Assembly (NCBI RefSeq): GCF_900099785.1
Contig: NZ_FNDS01000001.1
Coordinates: 620,001 to 684,000 of the forward strand
Direction: 5' to 3'
DNA length: 64,000 bases
DNA from: Pseudomonas panipatensis
GTDB taxonomy: Bacteria; Pseudomonadota; Gammaproteobacteria; Pseudomonadales; Pseudomonadaceae
In this document: piece after piece, positions 18,668 to 27,937 of the stretch
Numbering within the stretch: position 1 is the stretch's first letter
Layout: each line of letters starts with the position of its first letter
Made by a program: the position numbers and the translations under genes
The notes under the pieces: model-generated
Database searches by the model: none
The model's input: the letters and a program-made list of their open reading frames with translations, nothing else
What the model was told of the DNA's origin: nothing

Positions 18668-19558
18668 ATGCACGATTTCCCGATCTCCTACATCGAACCG
18701 GTGTTCCGCCCGCCGAGCGAGGCACATTCGCTGATTCTGCCGGTAACCAACGGCTGCTCCTGGAATCACTGCGGTTTCTGCGAGATGTACACACAGCCGC
18801 AGAAGAAATTCCGCGCTCGCGATGAAGCTGAGGTGTTGGCGGAAATCCAACACTGCGGTGAGCAGTTGATCGCCCAGCGGGTCTTTCTTGCCGATGGCGA
18901 TGCACTGGTACTGCCCACGCGGCGTTTGCTCAACATCCTGCAGGCGATCCGTGAGCATTTGCCGGAGGTGGAGCGGGTGTCCAGCTACTGCCTGCCGCGC
19001 AACCTGCGCAAAAAGTCGGTGGCCGAGCTGAAGGAGCTGGCCGACGCCGGCCTGCGCATGGCCTATGTCGGTGCCGAGTCCGGTGACGACGAAGTCTTGG
19101 CGCGGGTCAACAAGGGTGAGACCTATGCCTCGACCCTGGAGGCGCTGGAGAAGCTCGGCGCGGCTGGCATCACGCGCTCGGTGATGATTCTCAACGGGCT
19201 TGGTGGTCAGCGCCTGAGCGAGCAACACGCGGATAACTCGGCGCGGCTGATGAACGCCGCGCAGCCAGAGTTCCTGTCCACGCTGGTCGTCAGTTTCCCG
19301 ACTGGCGAGGCACGCTTTCGAGAAGGCTTCCCGGACTTCCAGGCGTTGAACCAGGCACAGTTGTTCGGTGAGGTCGAGCGCCTGTTACAGGGGCTGGAAT
19401 TGCGCGACACCGTGTTCCGCAGCGATCACGCGTCCAACTACCTGGTCCTCAAGGGTGTGCTCGGTGCCGACAAGTCGCGCTTGTTGGCCCAGGTGAGACA
19501 GGCCATCGAGCAGCCAGGGCAGGCACGGCTGCGCCAGGAGTGGCAGCGCGGGCTATGA
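18668..19558 (+). CDS. Radical SAM protein with CX4CX2C cluster motif
   Basis: A 296-aa radical SAM protein. The cluster motif is Cys30-X4-Cys35-X2-Cys38 (TNGCSWNHCGFCEMYTQP), one residue longer than the canonical CX3CX2C. GDALVLPT in strand 2 and VGAESGDDEVL in strand 4/5 correspond to SAM- and substrate-contacting regions. It lacks the B12-binding, TRAM or auxiliary-cluster Cys domains of larger members. The closest class I can name is the COG1032-like oxidoreductase group; the reaction is unknown. It lies 27 nt after the MoaA-like gene on the same strand, without a clear ribosome binding site, so translational coupling is likely. Confidence 0.82.
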   Translation: MHDFPISYIEPVFRPPSEAHSLILPVTNGCSWNHCGFCEMYTQPQKKFRARDEAEVLAEIQHCGEQLIAQRVFLADGDALVLPTRRLLNILQAIREHLPEVERVSSYCLPRNLRKKSVAELKELADAGLRMAYVGAESGDDEVLARVNKGETYASTLEALEKLGAAGITRSVMILNGLGGQRLSEQHADNSARLMNAAQPEFLSTLVVSFPTGEARFREGFPDFQALNQAQLFGEVERLLQGLELRDTVFRSDHASNYLVLKGVLGADKSRLLAQVRQAIEQPGQARLRQEWQRGL

Positions 19559-19622
19559 TGGCGCGGAAGCTGCATCGCTGCGCCGAACGCCGGTATTTCG
19601 ACGCTGGCCGTGGAGATGTTGC

Positions 19623-20234
19623 ATGCGCTATCTGTTGTTGATCCTTGCCCTTGTCGCCTTGGCCGGGTGCATGAAGCCCAGTGACATGGCCGAGAGAACT
19701 GGTTACTACTTCGGTGATGCCGGTTTCCTCGACCACAGCCAGACGCGCCGTACCGGCAACTGGCGGTTGCAGGCGGATTCCTTCATCTACATCGCTCAAG
19801 GGCCTTTCGTACCGCCAGGGCATCCCTATGCACGGCCCAATGTGGTGGCCGAGGAAACCTTCAACGGCTTCGTCGAGTACTTCCCCCAAGTGCGCCGGGC
19901 GAAGACGCCGCTGGGCCTGGACGGCGCCATGCAGGAGGCACGTGCAGCGGGGGCCGACTACTTGCTCTACACGCGTTTCGCCAGGGGCGAGGACAACGTG
20001 GGGAACTGGGAGGAGTATCAGGACACCGACAACGCGGTAGGACGCGATCGCAGCGTGGTCCAGGTGATGCTGATCCAGACCTCCAACCGCTACCTGGTGG
20101 ACAGCGCTACCATTCGCAGTCGCGGTGGTTTCCTGACGTTCTATGACGCCAAGCCAGAGGACCTGCTGGGGCCGCCGCTGGAAGAATATGCCCGCAGCCT
20201 GCTCGGCGTGAGGGCGACAGAGGAGTTCCAATGA
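19623..20234 (+). CDS. DUF4823-type lipoprotein
   Basis: A 203-aa predicted lipoprotein with signal peptide MRYLLLILALVALAGC; the lipobox Cys is at 16. Residue +2 is Met, so outer-membrane sorting is expected. The mature part (FIYIAQGPFVPPG, EARAAGADYLLYTRFARGEDN) resembles the DUF4823 family of Pseudomonas, whose function is not known. A GGAG ribosome binding site lies 7 nt before the ATG. The last codon overlaps the DUF1285 start (ATGA), so the two proteins are made together. Confidence 0.8.
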   Translation: MRYLLLILALVALAGCMKPSDMAERTGYYFGDAGFLDHSQTRRTGNWRLQADSFIYIAQGPFVPPGHPYARPNVVAEETFNGFVEYFPQVRRAKTPLGLDGAMQEARAAGADYLLYTRFARGEDNVGNWEEYQDTDNAVGRDRSVVQVMLIQTSNRYLVDSATIRSRGGFLTFYDAKPEDLLGPPLEEYARSLLGVRATEEFQ

Positions 20235-20791
20235 CTGATCCAGGCAAGGCTGGCGACCTGTTGGCGCAGATTCCTGCCGCCAAGGGCCTGCCTCCGGTGC
20301 ACTTGTGGAATCCGCCGTTCTGCGGCGACATCGATATGCGTATCGCCCGCGACGGCACCTGGTACTACCTGGGGACGCCGATCGGGCGTAAGCCCATGGT
20401 CAAGCTGTTTTCCAGCATCATCCGCCGCGATGGCGACGAGTATTTCCTCGTCACGCCGGTCGAGAAGTGCGGCATCCGTGTCGATGACGCACCTTTCGTA
20501 GCGGTGGTCATGCTGGTGGAGGGGGAGGGGGAGGCACAATCGCTGCGCTTCACCAGCAATGTCGAAGATGAGTTCGTTGCCGGGCCCGAGCATCCCATTC
20601 GCGTCAGCATCGACCCGCAGAGTGAAGAGCCGGCGCCTTATGTGCGGGTGCGTGGCAACCTCGAGGCGCTGATCCACCGTAATGTCTTCTATCAGATGGT
20701 CGAACTGGCGGTGCCGCGGATAATCGACGGCCGGGAATGGCTTGGCGTCTGGAGTGGTGGGGAGTTCTTTCCCCTGGGGCCGCAGCCGTGA
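20231..20791 (+). CDS. DUF1285 family protein
   Basis: A 186-aa cytosolic protein of the DUF1285 family, with the conserved N-terminal LPPVHLWNPPFCGDIDMRI, GTWYYLGTPIGRKPMVKLF and the C-terminal REWLGVWSGGEFFPLG. No catalytic motif or membrane segment is visible, and the function is unknown. The start overlaps the stop of the DUF4823 lipoprotein gene with GAGGAG upstream. A strong bidirectional terminator follows. Confidence 0.85.
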   Translation: MTDPGKAGDLLAQIPAAKGLPPVHLWNPPFCGDIDMRIARDGTWYYLGTPIGRKPMVKLFSSIIRRDGDEYFLVTPVEKCGIRVDDAPFVAVVMLVEGEGEAQSLRFTSNVEDEFVAGPEHPIRVSIDPQSEEPAPYVRVRGNLEALIHRNVFYQMVELAVPRIIDGREWLGVWSGGEFFPLGPQP

Positions 20792-20840
20792 CTGCAAGGT
20801 CCCGAGACGGCCGGTAGTTCATGGACGGTCGTACTACATG

Positions 20841-20871
20841 AAAAAAGGCTCCCATAGGGGAGCCTTTTTTT
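20841..20871. terminator. Bidirectional terminator between DUF1285 gene and ETF-QO
   Basis: A tract, AGGCTCCC, short loop, GGGGAGCCT, T tract. It separates the convergent DUF1285 and ETF-QO genes. Confidence 0.9.
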
Positions 20872-20883
20872 CTGTGCCAGGCC

Positions 20884-22539
20884 TTACATGTTGGGGTAGT
20901 TCGGCCCGCCGGTGCCTTCCGGGGCGACCCAGGTGATGTTCTGCGCTGGGTCCTTGATGTCGCAAGTCTTGCAGTGCACGCAGTTCTGCGCGTTGATCTG
21001 GAAGCGCTTGCTGCCGTCGTCGTTGCTCACCACTTCGTACACGCCGGCCGGGCAGTAACGCTGTGCCGGCTCGTCGTAGAGCGGCAGGTTCTTGCTGATC
21101 GGCACGCTCGGGTCGGTGAGCTTGAGGTGGATCGGCTGGTCTTCCTCGTGGTTGGTGTTGGAGAGGAATACCGAGGACAGCTTGTCGAAGCTGATCTTGC
21201 CGTCGGGTTTCGGGTAGTCGATCTTCGGCGCTTCGCTGGCCTTCTTCAGGCAGGCGTAGTCCGGCTTGTTGTCACGCAGGGTGACCGGGATCTTGCCGCC
21301 GAAGATGTTCTGGTCGATGAAGTTGAAGGCACCGCCACCGATGGCGCCGAACTTGTGGATCGCGGCGCCGAAGTTGCGGCTGCGGAACAGCTCGTCGTAC
21401 AGCCAGCTGGCTTTGAACGCCTCGACGTAGTTGGTCAGTTGGTCGCCACCTTCGCGGCCGGCGGCCAGGGCTTCGGCAATCGCCTCTGCGGCCAGCATGC
21501 CGGACTTCATGGCGGTGTGGCTGCCCTTGATCTTGGCGAAGTTCAGGGTGCCCAGGTCGCAGCCGATCAGCGCGCCGCCCGGGAAGACCATCTTCGGCAG
21601 CGAGTTCAGGCCGCCCTTGCAGATGGCGCGGGCACCGTAGGCCACGCGCTTGCCACCTTCCAGGTACTGCTTGATCACCGGGTGGTGCTTGTAGCGCTGG
21701 AATTCGTCGAACGGCGACAGGTGCGGGTTGCTGTAGGACAGGTCGATGATCAGGCCGACCACCACCTGGTTGTTCTCCAGGTGATAGAGGAAGGAGCCGC
21801 CCGGGTTCTCGTCGTTCAGCGGCCAGCCGGCGGTATGAACCACCAGGCCCTGGTCGTGCTTGGCCGGGTCGATGTCCCAGATTTCCTTGATGCCGATGCC
21901 GTAATGCTGGGCGTCGGCTTCGCTGTCGAGCTTGTACTTCTTGATCAGCTGCTTGCCGATGTGGCCGCGGCAGCCTTCGGCGAACAGGGTGTACTTGGCA
22001 CGCAGTTCCATGCCCGGGGTGTAGTAACCCTCTTTCGGGTTGCCTTCGCGGTCGACACCCAGGTCACCGGTGATAATGCCGCGGACCACGCCATTCTCGT
22101 CGATCAGCGCTTCCTGGGCGGCGAAGCCCGGGTAGATCTCGACACCCAGGCCTTCGGCCTGCTGGGCCAGCCAGCGGCACAGGTTGCCCAGGGAGATGAT
22201 GTAGTTGCCCTCGTTGTGCATGGTCTTGGGCACGAAGAAGTCCGGCACCTTGGTGGCGGCGGTCTCGTTCTTCAGCACATAGATGTCGTCGCGCTTGACC
22301 GGGGTGTTCAGCGGGGCTTCGAGCTCTTTCCAGTTGGGGAACAGCTCGTTCAGCGCGCGCGGTTCGAACACGGCGCCAGAGAGAATGTGGGCGCCTACTT
22401 CGGAACCCTTCTCGACCACACAGACGCTGATCTCTTGACCGGCGTCGGCGGCCTTCTGCTTCAGTCGGCAGGCGGCGGACAGACCGGCAGGGCCGGCGCC
22501 GACGATGACGACGTCGAATTCCATGTATTCGCGTTCCAC
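20884..22539 (-). CDS. Electron transfer flavoprotein-ubiquinone oxidoreductase
   Basis: Membrane-bound iron-sulfur flavoenzyme that passes electrons from reduced EtfAB to ubiquinone, linking acyl-CoA dehydrogenases to respiration. The 551-aa protein begins with the FAD Rossmann motif VVIVGAGPAGLSAA. The C-terminal [4Fe-4S] ligands are in YCPAGVYE and NCVHCKTCDIKDPAQN, and it ends VAPEGTGGPNYPNM as in mitochondrial ETF-QO. The start is GTG 22539 with AGGAGA 9 nt upstream; ATG 22524 is a fallback. It is divergent from etfBA, with a PsrA-type operator in the spacer. Confidence 0.95.
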   Translation of the reverse strand: MEREYMEFDVVIVGAGPAGLSAACRLKQKAADAGQEISVCVVEKGSEVGAHILSGAVFEPRALNELFPNWKELEAPLNTPVKRDDIYVLKNETAATKVPDFFVPKTMHNEGNYIISLGNLCRWLAQQAEGLGVEIYPGFAAQEALIDENGVVRGIITGDLGVDREGNPKEGYYTPGMELRAKYTLFAEGCRGHIGKQLIKKYKLDSEADAQHYGIGIKEIWDIDPAKHDQGLVVHTAGWPLNDENPGGSFLYHLENNQVVVGLIIDLSYSNPHLSPFDEFQRYKHHPVIKQYLEGGKRVAYGARAICKGGLNSLPKMVFPGGALIGCDLGTLNFAKIKGSHTAMKSGMLAAEAIAEALAAGREGGDQLTNYVEAFKASWLYDELFRSRNFGAAIHKFGAIGGGAFNFIDQNIFGGKIPVTLRDNKPDYACLKKASEAPKIDYPKPDGKISFDKLSSVFLSNTNHEEDQPIHLKLTDPSVPISKNLPLYDEPAQRYCPAGVYEVVSNDDGSKRFQINAQNCVHCKTCDIKDPAQNITWVAPEGTGGPNYPNM

Positions 22540-22622
22540 TTCTCGATCTCTCCTAACTCAAGGCTCTACGGCATATTTTGTTGGTATGGGCCGGGTACAC
22601 TACCCCGGACAGAGCGGGGCGC

Positions 22623-22628
22623 ATTATA
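22623..22628 (-). promoter_or_regulatory. Candidate -10 element of the ETF-QO promoter
   Basis: A perfect TATAAT on the minus strand (22628-22623), 84 nt upstream of the GTG start, without a convincing -35. A promoter needing help from, or blocked by, the nearby PsrA-type site is plausible. Confidence 0.35.
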
Positions 22629-22671
22629 GCTAGAGGCCCAAGCATAGTTATACCCCCCGTTTGGAGCAATA

Positions 22672-22685
22672 CAAACGTTTGTTTG
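22672..22685. promoter_or_regulatory. PsrA-type operator between ETF-QO and etfB
   Basis: CAAAC-GTTT-GTTTG matches the published PsrA box (G/C-AAAC, 2-4 nt, GTTT-G/C). PsrA is the long-chain fatty-acid-responsive TetR regulator of beta-oxidation genes in Pseudomonas. The 345-nt spacer 22540-22884 otherwise contains no gene. The site lies upstream of the ETF-QO -10 and about 200 nt before etfB, so it could serve both directions. Confidence 0.65.
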
Positions 22686-22884
22686 AATCGGGTGAAACCC
22701 TGATGGAATCGGGGTCCGCGGCTTATGGAAGGGTATTTAGGTGTATTGACCCGCCAAGGCGATGCAGTCAAGATAGCCACGGTTTTGCGGTCGCGGTCTC
22801 GCTGGATGTAGTCGCAGATGGCGTGCACTACCGGCCAGGCCTGTCTGGCGACATTCCTATTCACCGGAGAAAAACGAGGAATCC

Positions 22885-23634
22885 ATGAAGGTTCTTGTAG
22901 CTGTCAAACGAGTGGTTGACTATAACGTCAAGGTCCGCGTCAAGGCGGACAACTCCGGCGTCGATCTCGCCAACGTCAAGATGTCCATGAATCCCTTCTG
23001 CGAAATCGCCGTGGAAGAGGCCGTACGCCTGAAAGAGAAAGGCGTCGCCACCGAAATCGTTGCCGTCTCCGTCGGCCCGACCGCCGCCCAGGAGCAACTG
23101 CGTACCGCCCTGGCCCTGGGCGCCGACCGCGCCATCCTGGTCGAGAGCAACGACGAACTGAATTCCCTGGCCATCGCCAAGCTGCTCAAGGCCGTGGTCG
23201 ATAAAGAACAGCCGCAACTGGTCATCCTCGGCAAGCAGGCGATCGACAGCGACAACAACCAGACCGGCCAGATGCTCGCCGCGCTGACCGGCTACGCCCA
23301 GGGCACCTTCGCCTCCAAGGTCGAAGTCGCTGGCGACAAGGTCAACGTCACCCGTGAGATCGACGGCGGTCTGCAGACCGTTGCGCTGAACCTGCCGGCC
23401 ATCGTCACCACCGACCTGCGCCTGAACGAGCCGCGCTACGCGTCGCTGCCGAACATCATGAAAGCGAAGAAAAAGCCGCTGGACGTGGTGACCCCTGACG
23501 CCCTCGGCGTTTCCACCGCTTCCACCGTGAAGACCCTGAAAGTGGAAGCTCCGGCTGCCCGCAGCGCCGGCATCAAGGTCAAGTCCGTGGCTGAACTGGT
23601 CGAGAAACTGAAGAACGAGGCGAAAGTAATCTGA
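22885..23634 (+). CDS. etfB: Electron transfer flavoprotein beta subunit
   Basis: Beta subunit of the soluble ETF heterodimer that accepts electrons from acyl-CoA and other dehydrogenases. The 249-aa protein starts [19 protein letters not shown]. It has the AMP-binding segment with GADRAILVE, and the C-terminal recognition loop region [22 protein letters not shown] (split as two blocks) that contacts dehydrogenases. The GGAG-like site ACCGGAG lies before the ATG. It overlaps etfA by one base (stop TGA / start ATG), securing equal synthesis. Confidence 0.96.
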   Translation: MKVLVAVKRVVDYNVKVRVKADNSGVDLANVKMSMNPFCEIAVEEAVRLKEKGVATEIVAVSVGPTAAQEQLRTALALGADRAILVESNDELNSLAIAKLLKAVVDKEQPQLVILGKQAIDSDNNQTGQMLAALTGYAQGTFASKVEVAGDKVNVTREIDGGLQTVALNLPAIVTTDLRLNEPRYASLPNIMKAKKKPLDVVTPDALGVSTASTVKTLKVEAPAARSAGIKVKSVAELVEKLKNEAKVI

Positions 23635-24563
23635 TGGCTATCCTGGTAATCGCTGAGCACAACAACGGCGTCCTGGGCGCTGCCACCCTGAACACCGTAA
23701 GCGCTGCCAAGAAGATCGGTGGCGACGTGGTCGTCCTGGTCGCTGGCCAGAACGTCGGTGCCGTGGCTGAAGCCGCCGCCAAGATCGAAGGCGTTTCCAA
23801 GGTGCTGGTCGCCGACAACGCTGCCTACGCTCACCAGCTGCCGGAAAACGTTGCGCCGCTGATCGCTGAGCTGGGCAAGGGCTACAGCCACGTCCTGGCC
23901 GCCGCCACCACCAACGGCAAGAACTACCTGCCACGCGTTGCCGCGCTGCTGGACGTCGATCAGATCTCCGAGATCATCGACGTGGTCAGCGCCGACACCT
24001 TCAAGCGTCCGATCTATGCTGGCAACGCCATCGCCACCGTACAGTCCTCGGCTGCCGTGAAAGTGATCACCGTGCGTGGCACCGGCTTCGACGCTGCCAA
24101 GGCCGAAGGCGGTTCCGCCGCTGTTGAAGCCGTATCTGGCCCGGCCGATGCCGGCAAGTCGGCCTTCGTCGGCGAAGAACTGGCCAAGTCCGACCGCCCG
24201 GAACTGACCGCTGCCAAGATCGTGGTCTCCGGTGGCCGCGGCATGCAGAACGGCGACAACTTCAAGATCCTCTACGCCCTGGCCGACAAGCTGGGCGCCG
24301 CTGTCGGTGCTTCCCGTGCCGCGGTCGACGCCGGTTTCGTGCCGAACGACATGCAGGTCGGTCAGACCGGCAAGATCGTCGCGCCGCAGCTGTACATCGC
24401 GGTGGGCATCTCCGGTGCCATCCAGCACCTGGCGGGCATGAAAGACTCGAAAGTCATCGTCGCGATCAACAAGGACGAAGAGGCGCCGATCTTCCAGGTC
24501 GCCGACTACGGCCTGGTTGGCGATCTGTTCGAGGTAGTACCGGAGCTGGAAAAGGCCATCTGA
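23634..24563 (+). CDS. etfA: Electron transfer flavoprotein alpha subunit
   Basis: Alpha subunit of ETF, carrying most of the FAD site. The 309-aa protein has an N-terminal [12 protein letters not shown] domain and the C-terminal FAD-binding signature. That signature runs [41 protein letters not shown] and GAIQHLAGM. Electrons pass from acyl-CoA dehydrogenases (including AtuD in this window) to EtfAB and then to the divergent ETF-QO. It is translationally coupled to etfB and ends at a perfect terminator. Confidence 0.96.
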   Translation: MAILVIAEHNNGVLGAATLNTVSAAKKIGGDVVVLVAGQNVGAVAEAAAKIEGVSKVLVADNAAYAHQLPENVAPLIAELGKGYSHVLAAATTNGKNYLPRVAALLDVDQISEIIDVVSADTFKRPIYAGNAIATVQSSAAVKVITVRGTGFDAAKAEGGSAAVEAVSGPADAGKSAFVGEELAKSDRPELTAAKIVVSGGRGMQNGDNFKILYALADKLGAAVGASRAAVDAGFVPNDMQVGQTGKIVAPQLYIAVGISGAIQHLAGMKDSKVIVAINKDEEAPIFQVADYGLVGDLFEVVPELEKAI

Positions 24564-24579
24564 GCCTGATCCGCTGTTG

Positions 24580-24609
24580 AAAGAACCCGCTCCCAGGAGC
24601 GGGTTCTTT
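24580..24609 (+). terminator. Terminator of etfBA
   Basis: A 14-bp perfect stem (AAAGAACCCGCTCC and its complement, 2-nt apparent loop), ending in GGTTCTTT. Confidence 0.85.
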
Positions 24610-24767
24610 CATTTCCGCCAATGGAAAACCCGCGTCGTCCGTGGCTTTGCCAGGCCTTGCGACCCGCTGGTCACGATTGGCGGCCCAAGATGAGGTGTCT
24701 CATCTACAATGCGCGACGTCTCCAGTTCCTGAATGTGTTCTAACGGCACCTAGCAACCGAGGTTTTC

Positions 24768-25964
24768 ATGATCATCAAACCGCGCGTGCGTGGCTTCATT
24801 TGCGTCACTACCCATCCGACCGGCTGCGAAGCCAACGTCAAGGAACAGATCGAGTACGTGGAGGCGAATGGCCCCATCGCCAACGGTCCGAAGAAGGTCC
24901 TGGTGATCGGCTCGTCGACCGGCTATGGCCTGGCCGCGCGCATCAGCGCCGCTTTCGGCGCCGGCGCCGACACCCTGGGGGTGTTCTTCGAGCGTCCGGG
25001 CAGCGAGACCAAGGCGGGCACCGCTGGCTGGTACAACTCCGCCGCTTTCGAGAAGTTCGCCCAGGCCAAGGGCCTGTATGCCCGCAGCATCAACGGCGAT
25101 GCCTTCTCCGACGAGGTCAAGCAAAAGACCATCGAAACCATCAAGCAGGACCTGGGTAAGGTCGACCTGGTGGTCTACAGCCTGGCGGCGCCGCGCCGTA
25201 CCCACCCCAAGACCGGTGAGGTCTTCAATTCGGTGCTCAAGCCGGTCGGCAAGACCGTCAACTTCCGTGGCCTGGACACCGACAAGGAAGTGATCAAGGA
25301 AAGCGTGATGGAGCCGGCGACCCCCGAAGAAGTCGCCAATACCGTCGCGGTGATGGGTGGTGAAGACTGGCAGATGTGGATCGATGCGCTGCAGGAGGCC
25401 GGTGTCCTGGCCGACGGCGCGAAGACCACCGCCTTCACCTACCTGGGCGAAGAGATCACCCATGACCTCTACTGGAACGGCTCCATCGGCGCCGCCAAGA
25501 AGGACCTGGACCAGAAGGTCCTGGGCATTCGCCAGAAGCTCGCCGCCAGCGGTGGCGATGCCCGCGTCTCGGTACTCAAGGCAGTGGTCACCCAGGCCAG
25601 CTCGGCGATCCCGATGATGCCGCTGTACCTGTCGCTGCTGTTCAAGGTGATGAAGGAGCAGGGCACCCACGAGGGTTGTATCGAGCAGGTCGACGGCCTG
25701 TTCCGTGACAGCCTCTATGGCAGCCAGCCGCACCTGGATGGCGAAGGCCGCCTGCGTGCCGACTACAAGGAACTGCAGCCGGAAGTGCAGGACAAGGTGA
25801 AGGCGCTGTGGGACCAGGTGACCAACGAGAACCTCTACCAACTGACCGATTTCACCGGCTACAAGACCGAGTTCCTGCGTCTGTTCGGCTTCGAGATCGC
25901 CGGGGTCGATTACGAGCAGGACGTCAATCCGGACGTGCAGATCCCCAATCTGATCCAGCTCTGA
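24768..25964 (+). CDS. fabV: Enoyl-ACP reductase FabV
   Basis: NADH-dependent trans-2-enoyl-ACP reductase, last step of each fatty-acid elongation cycle. FabV enzymes are naturally insensitive to triclosan. The 398-aa protein has the extended FabV/TER active site Tyr235-X8-Lys244 ([11 protein letters not shown]) and the cofactor region [13 protein letters not shown]. The C-terminal part [18 protein letters not shown] is typical. It lies between etfBA and the convergent PlaF-like gene with terminators on both sides. This order matches P. aeruginosa PA2952-PA2949. Confidence 0.96.
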   Translation: MIIKPRVRGFICVTTHPTGCEANVKEQIEYVEANGPIANGPKKVLVIGSSTGYGLAARISAAFGAGADTLGVFFERPGSETKAGTAGWYNSAAFEKFAQAKGLYARSINGDAFSDEVKQKTIETIKQDLGKVDLVVYSLAAPRRTHPKTGEVFNSVLKPVGKTVNFRGLDTDKEVIKESVMEPATPEEVANTVAVMGGEDWQMWIDALQEAGVLADGAKTTAFTYLGEEITHDLYWNGSIGAAKKDLDQKVLGIRQKLAASGGDARVSVLKAVVTQASSAIPMMPLYLSLLFKVMKEQGTHEGCIEQVDGLFRDSLYGSQPHLDGEGRLRADYKELQPEVQDKVKALWDQVTNENLYQLTDFTGYKTEFLRLFGFEIAGVDYEQDVNPDVQIPNLIQL

Positions 25965-26006
25965 GCGCAAGGCCCGAGCCGCTGCAAGAGCGGCTCAGTC
26001 TCCCGC

Positions 26007-26030
26007 AACCGGCGCCCAGGCGCCGGTTTT
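26007..26030. terminator. Terminator between fabV and the PlaF-like gene
   Basis: AACCGGCGCC / GGCGCCGGTT with a 2-nt loop followed by TTGCGTTTT. A second hairpin without a T tract (GAGCCGCT / AGCGGCTC) lies just upstream. Confidence 0.8.
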
Positions 26031-26047
26031 GCGTTTTCTGGCGCGGC

Positions 26048-26998
26048 TCAGTGTCCGGCCAGCTTCGTTGCCTGGACGCCATCGAGGAAGCTCAGGTAGT
26101 ACCGCGCGCTTTCCTCGGGGCGCTCGATCATCGGCACATGGCCGCAATCGCGGATGACCACCACGCTCGGGTGGGGTAGCAGCGCTTTCATCACGTCGAT
26201 GCTGGAAATATCCAGCACGCGGTCGCGATCGCCCCAGAGCAGCAGGGTCGGCGCGCTGATCTTCGGCAGTTCGGGCTCCAGCGGAATATAACGCTCGCGC
26301 AACTGGCTGAAGATCTGCGCGTTCAGTCCGCTGCGTGCTACGCCGCGTTCTCCGAGGTAGTGCTGCAGGCGCTCCGGCATCGGTGGCTTCTGGTAGAAGA
26401 CGAAGTCGAGCAGGGCGGGGAAGTCCTCGGCGCGGGTCAGCACCAGCGGATTGGGGGCACCCTTGAGCAGACGCTCGAAGAGTTCGCTCTGATGCGGCGC
26501 GGTGACACCGGCGTTGTCGAACAGCGCTAGGGAGAACACCTGCTGCGGGTGGCGTGCGGCGAAGAGCGCGACTATCTGCCCGCCCATGGAGTTGCCGACC
26601 AGATGCAGTTTGCCGATACCCAGCGCCTTGCTGAAGTTCACCAGGCGCTCGGCCTGGGTGCCGACGTCGTAGCTGATGCCGGCCGGCTGGCTGCTCGCGC
26701 CGAAGCCGGGTAGGTCAGGGATCAGCACGTGGTAGCGCGAGGTCAGATGGCGCGCGAACGACGGCCAGTTGTCCTTGTCGGCGCCGAAACCGTGGACCAG
26801 CAGCACGGTTTCCGCCTCGCTCGGACCGCCCTCGTAGTAGTGAATGTCCAGGCCGTCGACCGGCAGGGTCTTCTCGGTCAGGCCGGCACGGGTCTGCTCG
26901 ACCAGTTGGGCGCCGGCCAGCAGGGTGCCGGGGAAGGCGTAGAGCACGCCGGCTCCGGCGGCCAGCAACAGGGCCAGGGCTAGCAGGACTTTCTTCAT
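26048..26998 (-). CDS. plaF: Membrane-anchored alpha/beta hydrolase, PlaF-like phospholipase A
   Basis: A 316-aa alpha/beta hydrolase with one N-terminal hydrophobic helix (about residues 3-25) that acts as anchor. The nucleophile is Ser137 in GNSMGG, the acid is Asp257 or Asp259 in LWGDRDRVLD, and the base is His288 in DCGHVPM. HGFGADKDNW supplies the oxyanion region. In P. aeruginosa the neighbour of fabV is PlaF, an inner-membrane phospholipase A that remodels glycerophospholipids; Ser137 has the same number there. The PlaF assignment rests on synteny plus motifs. A generic lipase/esterase is the alternative. Confidence 0.8.
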   Translation of the reverse strand: MKKVLLALALLLAAGAGVLYAFPGTLLAGAQLVEQTRAGLTEKTLPVDGLDIHYYEGGPSEAETVLLVHGFGADKDNWPSFARHLTSRYHVLIPDLPGFGASSQPAGISYDVGTQAERLVNFSKALGIGKLHLVGNSMGGQIVALFAARHPQQVFSLALFDNAGVTAPHQSELFERLLKGAPNPLVLTRAEDFPALLDFVFYQKPPMPERLQHYLGERGVARSGLNAQIFSQLRERYIPLEPELPKISAPTLLLWGDRDRVLDISSIDVMKALLPHPSVVVIRDCGHVPMIERPEESARYYLSFLDGVQATKLAGH

Positions 26999-27096
26999 CG
27001 ATGATCCTTGTGACCGATGTGGGTGGGAGCGAAGTACGCTAGCATGCCATCGCTATCCGTATGACCGTTCTTTTACCCGGTTCGCGAGACGCCTCC

Positions 27097-27927
27097 ATGT
27101 CGCAGCCCTCCTTCCGTCCACGCCTCATCCTGTTGCTGTCCTGTCTGTCGCTGCCGCTGGGCGCCCAGGCCGCCAGCGGCCAATGCTCCATGCTGGTGGC
27201 CACCGGCAACCCGGAGTACCCGCCGTTTCTCTGGCGCGATCCAGCGCATCCGGAGCGCCTGATCGGGGCCAATGCCGATCTGCTGGTGGCGTTGGGCAAG
27301 GCGCTCGGCCTGACCATCCATGTGCGCTATACCGGGTCCTGGGCGCGCGCTCAGGAGGAGGCGCGACTGGGGCGTGTCGATCTGCTCGCCGGCGCCTTCC
27401 TGACCCCCGAGCGGCAGACGCTGATGGACTATATCCAGCCGGCTTTTCTCAACACCGACAGCGTGGTCTGGGTGCGCAAAGGCGAGGTCTTCCCCTATGC
27501 GCGCTGGGATGACCTGCGTGGGCGCAAGGGCGGCACCCTGGTGAACAACAGTTTTGGCGCGGACTTCGACGCATTTTCCCGGCGCAAGCTGATGCTGGAA
27601 GAGGTGCCGAGTCTGGCCCAGGCCTTCCAGAAGCTGATGCTGGGGCGCACCGACTATGTGCTCTATGAGCGGTTCCCGGGATTGGCGACGGCCACCCGGC
27701 TGGGTTTCGCGCAGCGCTTGCAGCCGCTGGACCCGCCGGTTTCCAGCGAGGCGCTGTACCTGACCCTGGCGCATGCCTCGCCCTGCTATGGGCCGGAGCT
27801 GCGCGGACAACTGCAGGAAAAAATGACAGAATTGACCGCCGCCGGCGTTCCTCGGCGCTTGCTGCAGAGCAATATGCAGCGCTGGGAGGCCCAGCAATCC
27901 AGGGCCGCCGGCACTCCCACCGAGTAG
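27097..27927 (+). CDS. Periplasmic solute-binding protein, family 3
   Basis: A 276-aa secreted protein with signal peptide to about residue 27 (RLILLLSCLSLPLGAQAASG). A family 3 amino-acid-type binding fold follows: MLVATGNPEYPPFLW, IGANADLLVALGKALGL, GRVDLLAGAFLTPERQ and DYVLYERFPGLATA. No permease or ATPase gene is near, so it may sense or sequester rather than import. ATG 27097 is chosen over 27061 because the signal peptide begins there. It is followed after 10 nt by two lipoprotein genes. Confidence 0.82.
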   Translation: MSQPSFRPRLILLLSCLSLPLGAQAASGQCSMLVATGNPEYPPFLWRDPAHPERLIGANADLLVALGKALGLTIHVRYTGSWARAQEEARLGRVDLLAGAFLTPERQTLMDYIQPAFLNTDSVVWVRKGEVFPYARWDDLRGRKGGTLVNNSFGADFDAFSRRKLMLEEVPSLAQAFQKLMLGRTDYVLYERFPGLATATRLGFAQRLQPLDPPVSSEALYLTLAHASPCYGPELRGQLQEKMTELTAAGVPRRLLQSNMQRWEAQQSRAAGTPTE

Positions 27928-27937
27928 AGAAACGTTT

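Noticed and set aside
20974-22629. 551-codon frame exactly as long as ETF-QO on the opposite strand
   Set aside because: Equal length is coincidence. It is Val/Leu/Ala-rich without motifs, while ETF-QO has FAD and Fe-S signatures.
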